A stretch of DNA of 35,034 nucleotides, from contig NZ_FNBU01000030.1 of NCBI RefSeq assembly GCF_900102435.1, positions 1 through 35,034 on the forward strand. The letters run 5' to 3'. The notes under the pieces are model-generated. The model ran no database searches. It worked only from the letters and a program-made list of their open reading frames with translations, and had not been told where the DNA came from. Made by a program: the position numbers and the translations under genes. Below, piece after piece: positions 6,560-14,143 of this stretch (position 1 is the stretch's first letter; every line of letters begins with the position of its first letter). The stretch comes from Sporolituus thermophilus DSM 23256. Lineage in GTDB: Bacteria; Bacillota; Negativicutes; Sporomusales; Thermosinaceae.

Positions 6560-7342
6560 ATGCGGCTGTTAATCAGTGCGGTAACCTTTGACCGGTATTT
6601 GCGTTCCGGCATGTGTCAAATGGAGCTTGTGCCACTGGCGGAAAAATATGGCTGTGTGGGGGTGGAGTTCCGCCCCTATTGGCAGGAGTTGTGGGAAGAA
6701 GTGCGGGAAATTAAGGAGCTTTTAGCCGCCTACAACCTCAGCTCCACCTATGCCTGTCAGGAGGCGCTGCTGGCCGAAACGCCGGCGGCCGTGCGGCAGT
6801 CGCATGATTATATGCGGCAGAGCCTCGAAGTGGCCCACGCCTTGGGGGCAAATGTGCTCAGGATTAATGTGGCAAGCGGCGATTTTGCGGCCGAGTACGT
6901 GGGGGAAAAGTGGTGGCAGGAAGCGGTAGCCGCGCTCCTTGCGGCAGCGGCAGAAAAACAGATCGTTCTGGCGGTGGAGAACGCGCCCAATCCTAAGAGC
7001 GGCGACGCCCGGCTTATCCGCGACATCGTGGCGCTGTTTGACTCGCCGTGGCTGAAGGTCACGTTCGATACCGGCAACTGGCTGGCGGCCGGCCAGGATC
7101 CCGGGCAGGCCTTTGCCATGCTGCGCGGCTATATCGGGTATGTGCATTTGAAAGACATGGTGCCGCGGCCTGACGGTTATGCCCACAGCCACCCGGGCAG
7201 CGGCGTCGTCGACGTGCGGGGCCTGGTCAATAAACTCCGGCAGGACGGCTATCAGGGGCTCTATGCGCTGGAATTTCCCGGCGGTAACAGCCCGGCTTCC
7301 TGTATCCGCGCGAGTATGTTATACTTAAAGAAACTGGATTAA
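6560..7342 (+). CDS. Sugar phosphate isomerase/epimerase family protein (AP endonuclease 2-type TIM barrel)
   Basis: 260 residues with the metal-binding pattern of this superfamily: VEFRPYW early, LRINVASGD, VENAPNP (Glu ligand), VTFDTGNWLAAG (Asp ligand), YVHLKDM (His ligand) and ALEFPGG (Glu ligand) near the end. Members isomerise or epimerise sugars or related ring compounds with a divalent metal; the substrate cannot be read from sequence. A start at 6437 would extend through the hairpin at 6484; ATG 6560 has AGGAGGTG seven bases upstream and begins with the expected first strand (MRLLISAVTF). The antitoxin gene follows after 14 bases. Confidence 0.85.
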   Translation: MRLLISAVTFDRYLRSGMCQMELVPLAEKYGCVGVEFRPYWQELWEEVREIKELLAAYNLSSTYACQEALLAETPAAVRQSHDYMRQSLEVAHALGANVLRINVASGDFAAEYVGEKWWQEAVAALLAAAAEKQIVLAVENAPNPKSGDARLIRDIVALFDSPWLKVTFDTGNWLAAGQDPGQAFAMLRGYIGYVHLKDMVPRPDGYAHSHPGSGVVDVRGLVNKLRQDGYQGLYALEFPGGNSPASCIRASMLYLKKLD

Positions 7343-7356
7343 ATGGAGGTGAAGAC

Positions 7357-7593
7357 ATGCTGCACGCTAAAGTAGGCAAAAAAGGGCAAATTGTTATTCC
7401 GTATGAATTGCGGAAAAAATATGGGATTAAGTGCAGCGATACCATTATTATCACCGATGATCAACAGGGTAATATTATTTTGGCAGTCAAACCAACCGAT
7501 CCGACCCAAGCAATGCGTGGCGCTCTAAAAGGATTATGGAAAGAGGACGCACAGGAATATATTTGCAAGCTGCGCCAAGAGGATAGGGAATAA
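7357..7593 (+). CDS. vapB: AbrB/MazE-type antitoxin (VapB)
   Basis: 78 residues. The first 45 are a SpoVT-AbrB swapped-hairpin DNA-binding domain (VGKKGQIVIPYELRKKYGI, then DTIIITDD). The C-terminal tail (MRGALKGLWKEDAQEYICKLRQE) should wrap and neutralise the toxin. GGAGGTGAAG precedes the ATG. The stop codon overlaps the toxin start by one base (TAATG), typical of coupled toxin-antitoxin genes. As in other VapB/MazE families it probably represses its own promoter, though no clear operator is seen in the short gap upstream. Confidence 0.85.
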   Translation: MLHAKVGKKGQIVIPYELRKKYGIKCSDTIIITDDQQGNIILAVKPTDPTQAMRGALKGLWKEDAQEYICKLRQEDRE

Positions 7594-8054
7594 TGCGGTT
7601 GTGGACATATATTTCGACACGATTCAGCCATGTAGCTTTAGATACCGCGTGTTTTATCTATGTTTTTGAGGATCACCCGTCTTATGCAGGACCTGTGCAG
7701 GAGCTGCTGCAAGCGATCAATGCTGGCAAAATCGCTTGCACTAGTTCCGTTTTGGTCTTTTTGGAATGTTTGGTACAGCCATATAAATTGGAAAATTATT
7801 CAGCGGCCATTACATGTCAGCGCTTTTTGCACTTACTTAACATAAATTACAAAGCGGTGGATGAGCGTATTGCTGTTCAAGCCGCTTGTTTGCGGGCGAC
7901 ATATAATGTAAAACCGATGGATGCTATTCATCTGGCAACTGCGATTGCCAGCGGGGCAAAGGCTTTTGTTACCAATGACAAAGAGTTGAAGCGGGTGGCG
8001 AATGAAATTGCCGTAGTAATACTTGATGACTATTGTGACGAGGGGCACCAATGA
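7593..8054 (+). CDS. vapC: PIN-domain toxin (VapC)
   Basis: 153 residues with the acidic PIN residues in order: ALDTACFIY (first Asp), VFLECL (Glu), PMDAIHLATA (Asp) and VTNDKEL (Asp). VapC proteins are magnesium-dependent ribonucleases, often cutting tRNA or rRNA. The gene overlaps the antitoxin upstream and shares ATGA with the ABC-F gene downstream. All catalytic positions are intact, so it is likely active when unbound. Confidence 0.88.
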   Translation: MRLWTYISTRFSHVALDTACFIYVFEDHPSYAGPVQELLQAINAGKIACTSSVLVFLECLVQPYKLENYSAAITCQRFLHLLNINYKAVDERIAVQAACLRATYNVKPMDAIHLATAIASGAKAFVTNDKELKRVANEIAVVILDDYCDEGHQ

Positions 8055-9928
8055 CCATATTGAAAGTTGAAAACCTGACCAAGGCTTATGGCATTCATAC
8101 CGTTTTTCGCAACATATGTTTTAATTTGGGCCGGGGTGACCGGGTGGGGCTGATTGGGGCCAATGGCGCCGGCAAGACAACGCTCCTGCGCTGCCTGATT
8201 GGCCAGGAGGAACCCGACGCTGGGCGCATCATGCTGCCGGCCGGGGCAACGGTCGGTTATGTCGAGCAGGAGACGGCCGGCAGTGAACGGACGCTATATG
8301 CGGAGCTTGCGCAAGCCTTTGCCGACGTCATTGCCTGCCAGGTGCGGATGCGGGAGCTGGAACGGCAAATTGCAGCGGCGGAGGACGCGGTAGTCCAGGC
8401 AGCGCTGATGAAAGAGTATGCCGCGGCTATTGAGCGGTTTGAGCGCGGCGGGGGCTATGAGTACGAGGCCGCCATCCGGCGGGTGGCGGCCGGGCTGGGA
8501 TTTACCGCCGACGACCTCGAGCGGCCGCTCGGCACTTTTTCCGGCGGGCAAAAGACGCGGATCGGTTTAGCCCGGGCGCTTATCCGGCGGCCGGATTTTT
8601 TGTTGCTTGACGAGCCGACCAACCATTTGGACATCGCGATGGTGGAGTGGCTGGAAGAGTTTCTGGCCGGCTATCCCGGTGCGGTGCTGATCGTGTCCCA
8701 TGACCGCTATTTTCTCGACCGGGTGGCGACCGGCATTTTGGAACTGGAAGACGGCCAGCTGACGGCCTATCCCGGCAACTACAGCCGGTATCTGGAGCTT
8801 AAGGCCGAGCGGCTGGAGGCCGAACTGCGCTCTTATGAAAAACAGCAGGCGTATATTGCCAAGACCGAGGCGTTTATCCGGCGGTACCGGGCCGGAGTGA
8901 AAGCCAAACAGGCCCGGGGACGGCAGGCACAGCTGGCGCGGCTTGAACGGCTGGCGACGCCGCGGGAGGCAGACAGGCTGGAACTTGCGCTGCCGGCACT
9001 GGGCGAGTGTGCCGAACGGGTGGCCGAACTTGGCGACGTAACGGCCGCGTATGGCGATAGCGTCGTTTTCGAACGGTTATCGCTGCTGATCCGGCGGGGC
9101 GAGGGGGTGGCCCTGGTGGGGCCTAACGGCGCCGGCAAGACAACGCTGCTTAAGTTGCTGATCGGCGAACTTTCGCCCGTAGCCGGCCGGGTGAAACTGG
9201 GCAGCCGCGTGCGGATAGGGTATTTTTCCCAGGAGCACGATAACCTGACCCTGCACAACCGGGTGCTGGACGAGATCATGCACGAGTTTGGCCTGGGCGA
9301 GGAGCGTGCCCGGCAGTATCTGGGGGCATTTTTGTTCGGCGGTGACGACGTGTATAAAATGGTCGGCGACCTCAGCGGCGGGGAGAAGGCACGGTTGGCG
9401 CTGCTCAAATTGATGCTGACCGGGGCCAATTTCCTCATTTTGGACGAGCCGACCAACCATTTGGACATACCGGCCAAAGAGGCGGTCGAGGAGGCGATTT
9501 TGGCCTATCCGGGCACGTTTTTGGCGGTGTCGCACGACCGCTATTTCCTGGACAAGGTGGCCGACCGGGTGGTTGAGCTGGCGGACGGCAGGTTAACCGA
9601 GTATGCCGGCAATTACAGCTACTACCGGGAGAAGAAGGCGCTCGCGGCCAGGCAGGCCGCTGCCGCGCAAGTCAAACCGCCGGCGGAGAAAAAAGAAAAA
9701 CGGCCCCGTCCCCGGCGGCAGGACGCGGCCAAATTACTGCAGCGGCTGGAAGCGGAAATAGCCGGCCTGGAAGCCGGGATTGCCGCACTGGAGGCACAGC
9801 TAAGCGATCCGGCCAGCCACGCCGACCCGGAAAACAGCCGGGCGCTGGCGGCCGAGTATGAAGCGCTGCAGGCGGAACTGGCGGCCAAGTACGACGCCTG
9901 GCTGGCGGCGACTGAGGAAGAAGGGTAG
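8051..9928 (+). CDS. ABC-F family ATPase
   Basis: 625 residues, two ABC domains and no membrane segment. Walker A: GANGAGKTT at about residue 36 and GPNGAGKTT in the second half. Signatures: FSGGQKTRIGLARAL and LSGGEKARLALLKL. Both Walker B motifs read LDEPTNHLD, diagnostic of ABC-F. The linker between domains (P-site tRNA interaction motif region) is rich in Arg/Lys and is followed by a C-terminal coiled coil (AAKLLQRLEAEIAGLEAGI). ABC-F proteins act on the ribosome; some give resistance to ribosome-targeting antibiotics, others (Uup, EttA, YdiF) are housekeeping. The C-terminal coiled coil favours the Uup/YdiF type. Translation start overlaps vapC. Confidence 0.92.
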   Translation: MTILKVENLTKAYGIHTVFRNICFNLGRGDRVGLIGANGAGKTTLLRCLIGQEEPDAGRIMLPAGATVGYVEQETAGSERTLYAELAQAFADVIACQVRMRELERQIAAAEDAVVQAALMKEYAAAIERFERGGGYEYEAAIRRVAAGLGFTADDLERPLGTFSGGQKTRIGLARALIRRPDFLLLDEPTNHLDIAMVEWLEEFLAGYPGAVLIVSHDRYFLDRVATGILELEDGQLTAYPGNYSRYLELKAERLEAELRSYEKQQAYIAKTEAFIRRYRAGVKAKQARGRQAQLARLERLATPREADRLELALPALGECAERVAELGDVTAAYGDSVVFERLSLLIRRGEGVALVGPNGAGKTTLLKLLIGELSPVAGRVKLGSRVRIGYFSQEHDNLTLHNRVLDEIMHEFGLGEERARQYLGAFLFGGDDVYKMVGDLSGGEKARLALLKLMLTGANFLILDEPTNHLDIPAKEAVEEAILAYPGTFLAVSHDRYFLDKVADRVVELADGRLTEYAGNYSYYREKKALAARQAAAAQVKPPAEKKEKRPRPRRQDAAKLLQRLEAEIAGLEAGIAALEAQLSDPASHADPENSRALAAEYEALQAELAAKYDAWLAATEEEG

Positions 9929-9932
9929 AATT

Positions 9933-10074
9933 TAACCGCGAAGGGCGCGGAGGACGCGAAGGTAACGATTAACCGCAAAGGACGCGAAGAACGCAAAGGG
10001 AACGGAAGATTTTTTTGAGCGCGGCGGATGCCGCGCACGGTAACCCTTAGCGTAACTTTGCGTACTTTGTGGTT
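9933..10074. repeat. Intergenic inverted-repeat element, copy C (with an extra left arm)
   Basis: A partial left arm at 9933-9960 (AACCGCGAAGGGCGCGGAGG) precedes a complete element at 9971-10074, centre GCGCGGC-ggat-GCCGCGC, right arm GTAACCCTTAGCGTAACTTTG to GTGGTTT. The ten bases before the second arm (GGTAACGATT) also precede copy E. Confidence 0.88.
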
Positions 10075-10141
10075 TTTTATTTTGCTATCAAAAAATGACG
10101 ACCGGTGCTGACTCGCTGGGCGACCGGGCGTAGCTCGGCGT

Positions 10142-10171
10142 TTGCAACGAACATATGTTTGGTGCTAAGGT
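10142..10171 (+). promoter_or_regulatory. SOS promoter with LexA box 2 for the sigma factor gene
   Basis: LexA box CGAACATATGTTTG at 10148-10161 matches the Gram-positive consensus CGAACRNRYGTTYG at every position. It lies exactly between a -35 TTGCAA (10142-10147) and a TGC-extended -10 TAAGGT (10166-10171), spacer 18. Bound LexA would occlude RNA polymerase. Confidence 0.8.
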
Positions 10172-10191
10172 AAGAGCAGGCGCCAATCTAC

Positions 10192-10207
10192 GAGGAACCG
10201 GTTCCTC
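10192..10207. promoter_or_regulatory. 16-bp perfect palindrome in the sigma-gene leader
   Basis: GAGGAACC followed by GGTTCCTC, no loop, just upstream of the ribosome site and about 20 bases after the predicted transcription start. Candidate operator for a second regulator or for the sigma cassette itself; no known family motif recognised. Confidence 0.5.
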
Positions 10208-10224
10208 ACGTAAAGGTGAGGACA

Positions 10225-10785
10225 GTGGAATTAGAAAAATTGGTAGAAAAGGCCCAGGCGGGCGATGCGGCGGCGTTTGCCGAGGTGTGCCGGCGGTTTG
10301 AAGGGTTGGTTAAGAAACTAGCATATCAGCCCCATATCCGGGCGGTGGCCGAGGAGGCCCGGGCGGAAGGGTGGCTGGCGCTGGTACGGGCCGTCAAGAC
10401 GTATGACCCGGCCAGCGGCGTGCCGGTGGCCGGTTATATCGAGAGCCGGGTAAAGTACGCGGTGTGGAATTTGTTCAAACGGGAGCGGCGCCGCTGGCAG
10501 GGCGAACAGCCGCTGGCAGCGGAAGGCGATGACGCGCCTAATCTCCTGGAGCGGCTGGACAGCGGCTGCGATGTGGCGGCAGCGGTGGAAACCAAACTGT
10601 TGGCGGCGGCAGCGCTGCGCGAGCTCGCTTGCTTGTCAGAGCGGCAGCAGCAGGTCATCCTGGCGACGGTGGTCGCGCCGGGGCGGCTAGCCGACGTAGC
10701 CACCCGGCTGGGGGTGTCGGTACAGGCGGTGCATAGCCTGCGCCGGCGGGGTCTGGCGCAGCTTAGGGCGCGGCTGGAGGGCTGA
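10225..10785 (+). CDS. Small sigma-70 family factor
   Basis: About 186 residues. Region 2 spans roughly 8-90 (AGDAAAFAEVCRRFEGLV, then EARAEGWLALVRAVKTYDP, and RVKYAVWNLFKRERRRW as 2.4). Region 4 spans 135-183 (LSERQQQVILATVV, then ADVATRLGVSVQAVHSLRRRG as the HTH). There is no region 1.1 or 3 and no adjacent anti-sigma gene. I take GTG 10225 with AAGGTG six bases upstream; GTG 10216 is part of that site. The closest known logic is the DNA-damage-induced UviA-type or SigO/ComX-like small sigma factors. It heads a cassette with DUF1659, DUF2922 and YvrJ genes and is expected to be SOS-induced. Confidence 0.82.
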   Translation: MELEKLVEKAQAGDAAAFAEVCRRFEGLVKKLAYQPHIRAVAEEARAEGWLALVRAVKTYDPASGVPVAGYIESRVKYAVWNLFKRERRRWQGEQPLAAEGDDAPNLLERLDSGCDVAAAVETKLLAAAALRELACLSERQQQVILATVVAPGRLADVATRLGVSVQAVHSLRRRGLAQLRARLEG

Positions 10786-10846
10786 GGCGGCCGCGTTGAA
10801 AAGTGTGCCCTGCCGGAATGTATGGGAGTGAAAGGGGGTGAGAGCT

Positions 10847-11071
10847 ATGGCAACGGTCAAACTGCCCCAGGCTTCCCGCCTGGTGATCAAGGTGCAGACC
10901 GGCCTCAACGCCGCCGGCAATCCCATCTATAAGCAGCGTGCTTTCCGCAACGTCAAGGCCGGCGCCACCGACGCCGACGTGCACGCCGTGGGCCTCGCGC
11001 TGGCCGGGCTGCAGAAGCACCAAGTGGCCGGCGTCCTGCGCGTGGACGAGGGTGAGTTGGTGAATCAGTAA
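10847..11071 (+). CDS. DUF1659 family protein
   Basis: 74 residues, start chosen at ATG 10847 after AAAGGGGGTGA (the GTG at 10838 is in that site). Pattern ASRLVIKVQTGLNAAGNPIY, then RAFRNVKAGATD, then LAGLQKHQVAGVLRVDE is characteristic of DUF1659, a Firmicute family of unknown function often found beside DUF2922 and YvrJ genes. No signal or membrane segment. It lies 61 bases after the sigma gene in the same orientation. Confidence 0.85.
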   Translation: MATVKLPQASRLVIKVQTGLNAAGNPIYKQRAFRNVKAGATDADVHAVGLALAGLQKHQVAGVLRVDEGELVNQ

Positions 11072-11089
11072 GCGGGAAAGTAGTATAGG

Positions 11090-11192
11090 AACCGCGAAGA
11101 CCGCAAAGGACGCAAAGGGTTACGTCCGCGACAATTGTCGCGGGGGTGGAGTGTCAATTTTTAAGGCATATTATCTTGCGGTTTCCGTGGTT
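11090..11192. repeat. Intergenic inverted-repeat element, copy D (decayed right arm)
   Basis: Left arm AACCGCGAAGACCGCAAAGG, centre CCGCGACAATTGTCGCGG at 11125-11142. The right arm is degenerate, with only TTGCGGTTTCCGTGGTT recognisable. Sits between the DUF1659 and DUF2922 genes. Confidence 0.8.
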
Positions 11193-11218
11193 ACTTAAGC
11201 TAGAAAGGGGGGATGGAA

Positions 11219-11431
11219 ATGACCAAGACGCTGGAACTTGTTTTCCGCAATGCCACGGGGAGAGAGGTTGTCATCAGCCTGGCCGACCCCAGGGACGATC
11301 TGGTCGCGGCTGAGGCGGTCGCCGTCATGGAGCAAATCATTGCCAAGAACATTTTTACTACCACCGGCGGCGATCTGATGCAGCCCGTGGAAGCGCGGAT
11401 CAGCACCCGCGACGCGGTGGTGCTGGCGTAG
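11219..11431 (+). CDS. DUF2922 family protein
   Basis: 70 residues. TKTLELVFRNATGREVVISL, then DPRDDLVAAEAVAVMEQII and NIFTTTGGDL follow the DUF2922 pattern (small, soluble, unknown function). An ATG at 11213 is in frame but directly abuts the AAAGGGGGG ribosome site, so ATG 11219 is preferred. The family typically neighbours DUF1659 and YvrJ, as here. Confidence 0.85.
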   Translation: MTKTLELVFRNATGREVVISLADPRDDLVAAEAVAVMEQIIAKNIFTTTGGDLMQPVEARISTRDAVVLA

Positions 11432-11449
11432 GCGCCATGGGTAACGATT

Positions 11450-11553
11450 AACCGCAAAGGACGCGAAGAACGCAAAGGGAGCAAGTAAATTTGTGGCGCG
11501 ACGTACGTCGCGCCCCGTAACCCTTTGCGTAACTTTGCGCACTTGGCGGTTTT
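11450..11553. repeat. Intergenic inverted-repeat element, copy E
   Basis: Left arm AACCGCAAAGGACGCGAAG with a further AACGCAAAGGG unit, 20-bp perfect palindrome GGCGCGACGTACGTCGCGCC at 11495-11514, right arm GTAACCCTTTGCGTAACTTT to GGCGGTTTT. Shares its left flank with copy C. Confidence 0.92.
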
Positions 11554-11579
11554 AATTTTACAGCAAGGGAGGGTTGACA

Positions 11580-11732
11580 GTGGAGCAAGTGCTGCATTAT
11601 GCGGCCAATTACGGTTTCCCGATGGTGGTGGCGGCGTATCTGCTGGTTCGGATCGAAGGGAAGCTGGAACAGTTGACCGCGAGCATTCACGAGCTTGCCA
11701 AAGTCATTGCTATGAAGAGGTATGAGGTATGA
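11580..11732 (+). CDS. yvrJ: YvrJ family small membrane protein
   Basis: 50 residues, GTG start six bases after AGGGAGGG. One membrane helix at about residues 8-24 (AANYGFPMVVAAYLLVRIEG), then a short amphipathic tail (KLEQLTASIHELAKVIAMKR). This is the YvrJ pattern and is also similar in size and shape to BhlA/UviB holin-like proteins. The last codons (MKRYEV, stop) are encoded by the heptanucleotide repeat, so the native C-terminus may have been replaced. Third small gene of the cassette headed by the SOS-box sigma factor. Confidence 0.8.
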   Translation: MEQVLHYAANYGFPMVVAAYLLVRIEGKLEQLTASIHELAKVIAMKRYEV

Positions 11733-11749
11733 AGTATGAGGTATGAGGT
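11712..11749 (+). repeat. Heptanucleotide tandem repeat, locus 3
   Basis: A partial unit then ATGAGGT, ATGAAGT, ATGAGGT, ATGAGGT. It encodes the final residues and stop codon of yvrJ. Confidence 0.9.
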
Positions 11750-11801
11750 AGGGGGAAAGTGGCAATTGGAAAGGAGTAAGTGTGGACGATTTATTTCTCA
11801 T

Positions 11802-11900
11802 GAAGGGCACAAAGGACGCGAAGGGAACGAAGGATTTTTTTGGCGCGACGTACGTCGCGCCCGGTAACCCTTTGCGTTCTTTGTGTTCTTTGCGGTTTTA
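11802..11900. repeat. Intergenic inverted-repeat element, copy F
   Basis: Shortened left arm (CACAAAGGACGCGAAGGG), 20-bp perfect palindrome GGCGCGACGTACGTCGCGCC at 11842-11861, right arm GGTAACCCTTTGCGTTCTTT to TGCGGTTTT. Lies between yvrJ and recD2. The rest of this gap (11901-11983) holds only the imperfect palindrome CAAACAAATATTTGCTTG and the recD2 ribosome site. Confidence 0.9.
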
Positions 11901-11983
11901 ATGTTACTAAGAGGATTTTTTCCGCCTAAATGCGAAATAATTAATCCAAACAAATATTTGCTTGCCGTGATAAGGAGACGCAG

Positions 11984-14143
11984 GTGGAAAAGCTGACAGG
12001 AATTGTGGAGAATATAACTTTTCATAGCGCCGACACCGGGTTTGTCGTGTTTAAGCTGCGCCCCGACGGCGCAAATGCCGCGATAACGGCGGTCGGCACG
12101 CTGTTTGCCCCGCTTCTTGGCGAACAGGTCGAGCTTACCGGTCAGTGGGTGGAGCATGCCAAGTTCGGGCGGCAGTTTAAAGTTGACGGTTGCCGGCGGA
12201 TTGCCCCGTCGACTTTGCAGGGGATCGAACGGTTCCTCGGCTCCGGCGCCGTCAAAGGCGTCGGGCCGGCCATGGCGGCGCGGCTGGTTAAGCATTTTGG
12301 CGAGCGGACGCTGGAAATCATCGAGCACTACCCGCACCGCCTAGTGGAAGTGGAGGGCATCGGCGTCAAGAAGGCGGAGATGATCCACAACTCCTACGTA
12401 TCCCAGGCGGAGATGCGGGAAATCATGCTGTTTCTGGAAACGCACGGCGTATCAGGCGTCTATGCGGCCCGCATTTACGCCCATTACGGCGCGGCGGCGT
12501 TGGACGTGCTACGGGACAACCCTTACCGCCTGGCGATGGAAGTGGACGGCATCGGCTTCCGCACCGCCGACCATATCGCCATGGCGCTGGGCATTGCCGC
12601 CAATCACCCCGGGCGGTTGACGGCCGGCATTCATTTTGCCCTGCTGCAGACGGCCCAGGCGGGCCACTGCTGTGTGCCCGAGGAGCTGTTGGTGCAGGAG
12701 ACGGCCAAACTGCTGCAAGTCGACCGCTATGAGGTAGCTATGATCCTTGATCGGCTGCTGAAAGAAAACCGCCTCTGCGTCGAGGACTACCATGGCCTGC
12801 GGCTGATTTATCCCGAGTATCTGTATTACGCCGAAAAACGCGTGGCCGAGCGTCTGCTGCGCCTGAAGAGCCGGGCCAAACGGGTGCGGGCGGCCGACTA
12901 CGCGGCGGCCGCTGCCGCCTGGGAAGCAAGTGCGGGACTTGAGCTGGCGGCGGCGCAAAAAGAAGCGCTCGTTTCCGCCCTGGCCCACGGCGTGCTGGTG
13001 CTGACCGGCGGCCCCGGCACCGGCAAAACGACCACCGTCAGAGGTATTTTGGCGGTGCTGGAAGGCGAGGGGCTGAAAATTCTCCTCGCCGCGCCGACCG
13101 GACGGGCGGCCAAGCGCCTGAGCGAGACGACGGGCCGGGAAGCCCAGACCGTTCACCGCCTGCTGGAAGCGGGCGGCGGGGAGGACGGCGCGCCGCAGTT
13201 TGGCCGCAACGAGGACAACCCGCTCGACGCCGATGTCGTCATTGTCGACGAAGTGTCGATGATGGACATTGTGCTCATGAACCACCTGCTGCGGGCCATC
13301 CCGGACGGCTGCCGGCTGGTGCTGGTCGGCGACGTGGACCAGCTGCCCGCCGTCGGTCCCGGTTCGGTCCTCAAGGACGCCATCCGCTGCGGACAATTGC
13401 CGGTAGTGCGGCTGACGGAAGTCTTCCGGCAGGCGGGCGAAAGCATCATCGTTCATAATGCCCACCGGATCAACCGCGGCCTGCTGCCCGACTGGCGCAC
13501 CAGTCCGGACTTTCAGTTTCTGGAAATGGCCAATGACGAAGCCGTGGCCGATGCAATTGTCCGCCTGTGCCGCGACGAACTGCCGGCCGCAGGCTATGAC
13601 GCGCTGGGCGACGTGCAGGTCCTGTCGCCCATGCACCGCCTGGTGTGCGGCGTGGAAAACCTTAACCGGCTGCTGCAGGGGGCGCTCAACCCGCCTGATC
13701 CGGCCAAGGGCTGGATCCAGGGCGTCAACCAGACGTTGCGCGAAGGCGACAAGGTCATGCAGATTCGCAACAACTACACCAAAGGCGTCTTCAACGGCGA
13801 CATCGGCTTTATTGCCGCCATCGACGACGGCGTGGTGATCGTCCGCTACCCCGAGGGCTCGGTGATGTATGAGCGGGGAGAACTGGACGAACTGCAGCTA
13901 GCCTATGCCATGAGCGTGCACAAAAGCCAGGGCAGCGAATACCCGGTCGTGATTCTGCCCTTGGTGCCCGGCCACCGCATCATGCTCCAGCGCAACCTTC
14001 TGTATACGGCCGTCACGCGGGCCAAGGAGCGGGTTATTCTTCTGGGGTCCAAAGCGGCCCTCAATACGGCCCTGGCCAATGACCGCACCCGGCGGCGCTA
14101 TTCGCTGCTGGCCGAGCGGCTGCGGGGGGAAAGCCTATGCTGA
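11984..14143 (+). CDS. recD2: RecD2-type 5'-3' DNA helicase
   Basis: 719 residues, GTG start eight bases after AAGGAG. Layout matches RecD2: N-terminal OB domain (GIVENITFHSADTGFVVFKL), helix-hairpin-helix repeats (IERFLGSGAVKGVGPAMA, VEVEGIGVKKAE, MEVDGIGFRTAD), then a superfamily 1B motor with Walker A GGPGTGKTTT near residue 345, Walker B VVIVDEVSMMD, VLVGDVDQLPAVGPG, and the C-terminal AYAMSVHKSQGSEYPVVILP and LLYTAVTRAKERV. RecD2 works without RecBC in Firmicutes, in repair and replication-fork handling. It overlaps comFC by seven bases. Confidence 0.95.
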   Translation: MEKLTGIVENITFHSADTGFVVFKLRPDGANAAITAVGTLFAPLLGEQVELTGQWVEHAKFGRQFKVDGCRRIAPSTLQGIERFLGSGAVKGVGPAMAARLVKHFGERTLEIIEHYPHRLVEVEGIGVKKAEMIHNSYVSQAEMREIMLFLETHGVSGVYAARIYAHYGAAALDVLRDNPYRLAMEVDGIGFRTADHIAMALGIAANHPGRLTAGIHFALLQTAQAGHCCVPEELLVQETAKLLQVDRYEVAMILDRLLKENRLCVEDYHGLRLIYPEYLYYAEKRVAERLLRLKSRAKRVRAADYAAAAAAWEASAGLELAAAQKEALVSALAHGVLVLTGGPGTGKTTTVRGILAVLEGEGLKILLAAPTGRAAKRLSETTGREAQTVHRLLEAGGGEDGAPQFGRNEDNPLDADVVIVDEVSMMDIVLMNHLLRAIPDGCRLVLVGDVDQLPAVGPGSVLKDAIRCGQLPVVRLTEVFRQAGESIIVHNAHRINRGLLPDWRTSPDFQFLEMANDEAVADAIVRLCRDELPAAGYDALGDVQVLSPMHRLVCGVENLNRLLQGALNPPDPAKGWIQGVNQTLREGDKVMQIRNNYTKGVFNGDIGFIAAIDDGVVIVRYPEGSVMYERGELDELQLAYAMSVHKSQGSEYPVVILPLVPGHRIMLQRNLLYTAVTRAKERVILLGSKAALNTALANDRTRRRYSLLAERLRGESLC

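Noticed and set aside
8108-8121. AACATATGTT resembling a LexA box
   Set aside because: Lacks the outer G and C of the consensus and lies inside the ABC-F coding region, 60 bases after its start.
11525-11725. 66-aa frame overlapping yvrJ
   Set aside because: Different frame from the YvrJ protein, starts inside repeat copy E and has no ribosome site; the 50-aa YvrJ frame has both.
12230-12244. GAACGGTTC as a LexA half-site pair in recD2
   Set aside because: Spacing is one base rather than four, and it is within coding sequence.
12509-13636. Long minus-strand frame (375 aa)
   Set aside because: Shadow of recD2 caused by high GC codon bias; no ribosome site or recognisable domain. The same holds for the long antisense frame over the secretin (2921-4036).
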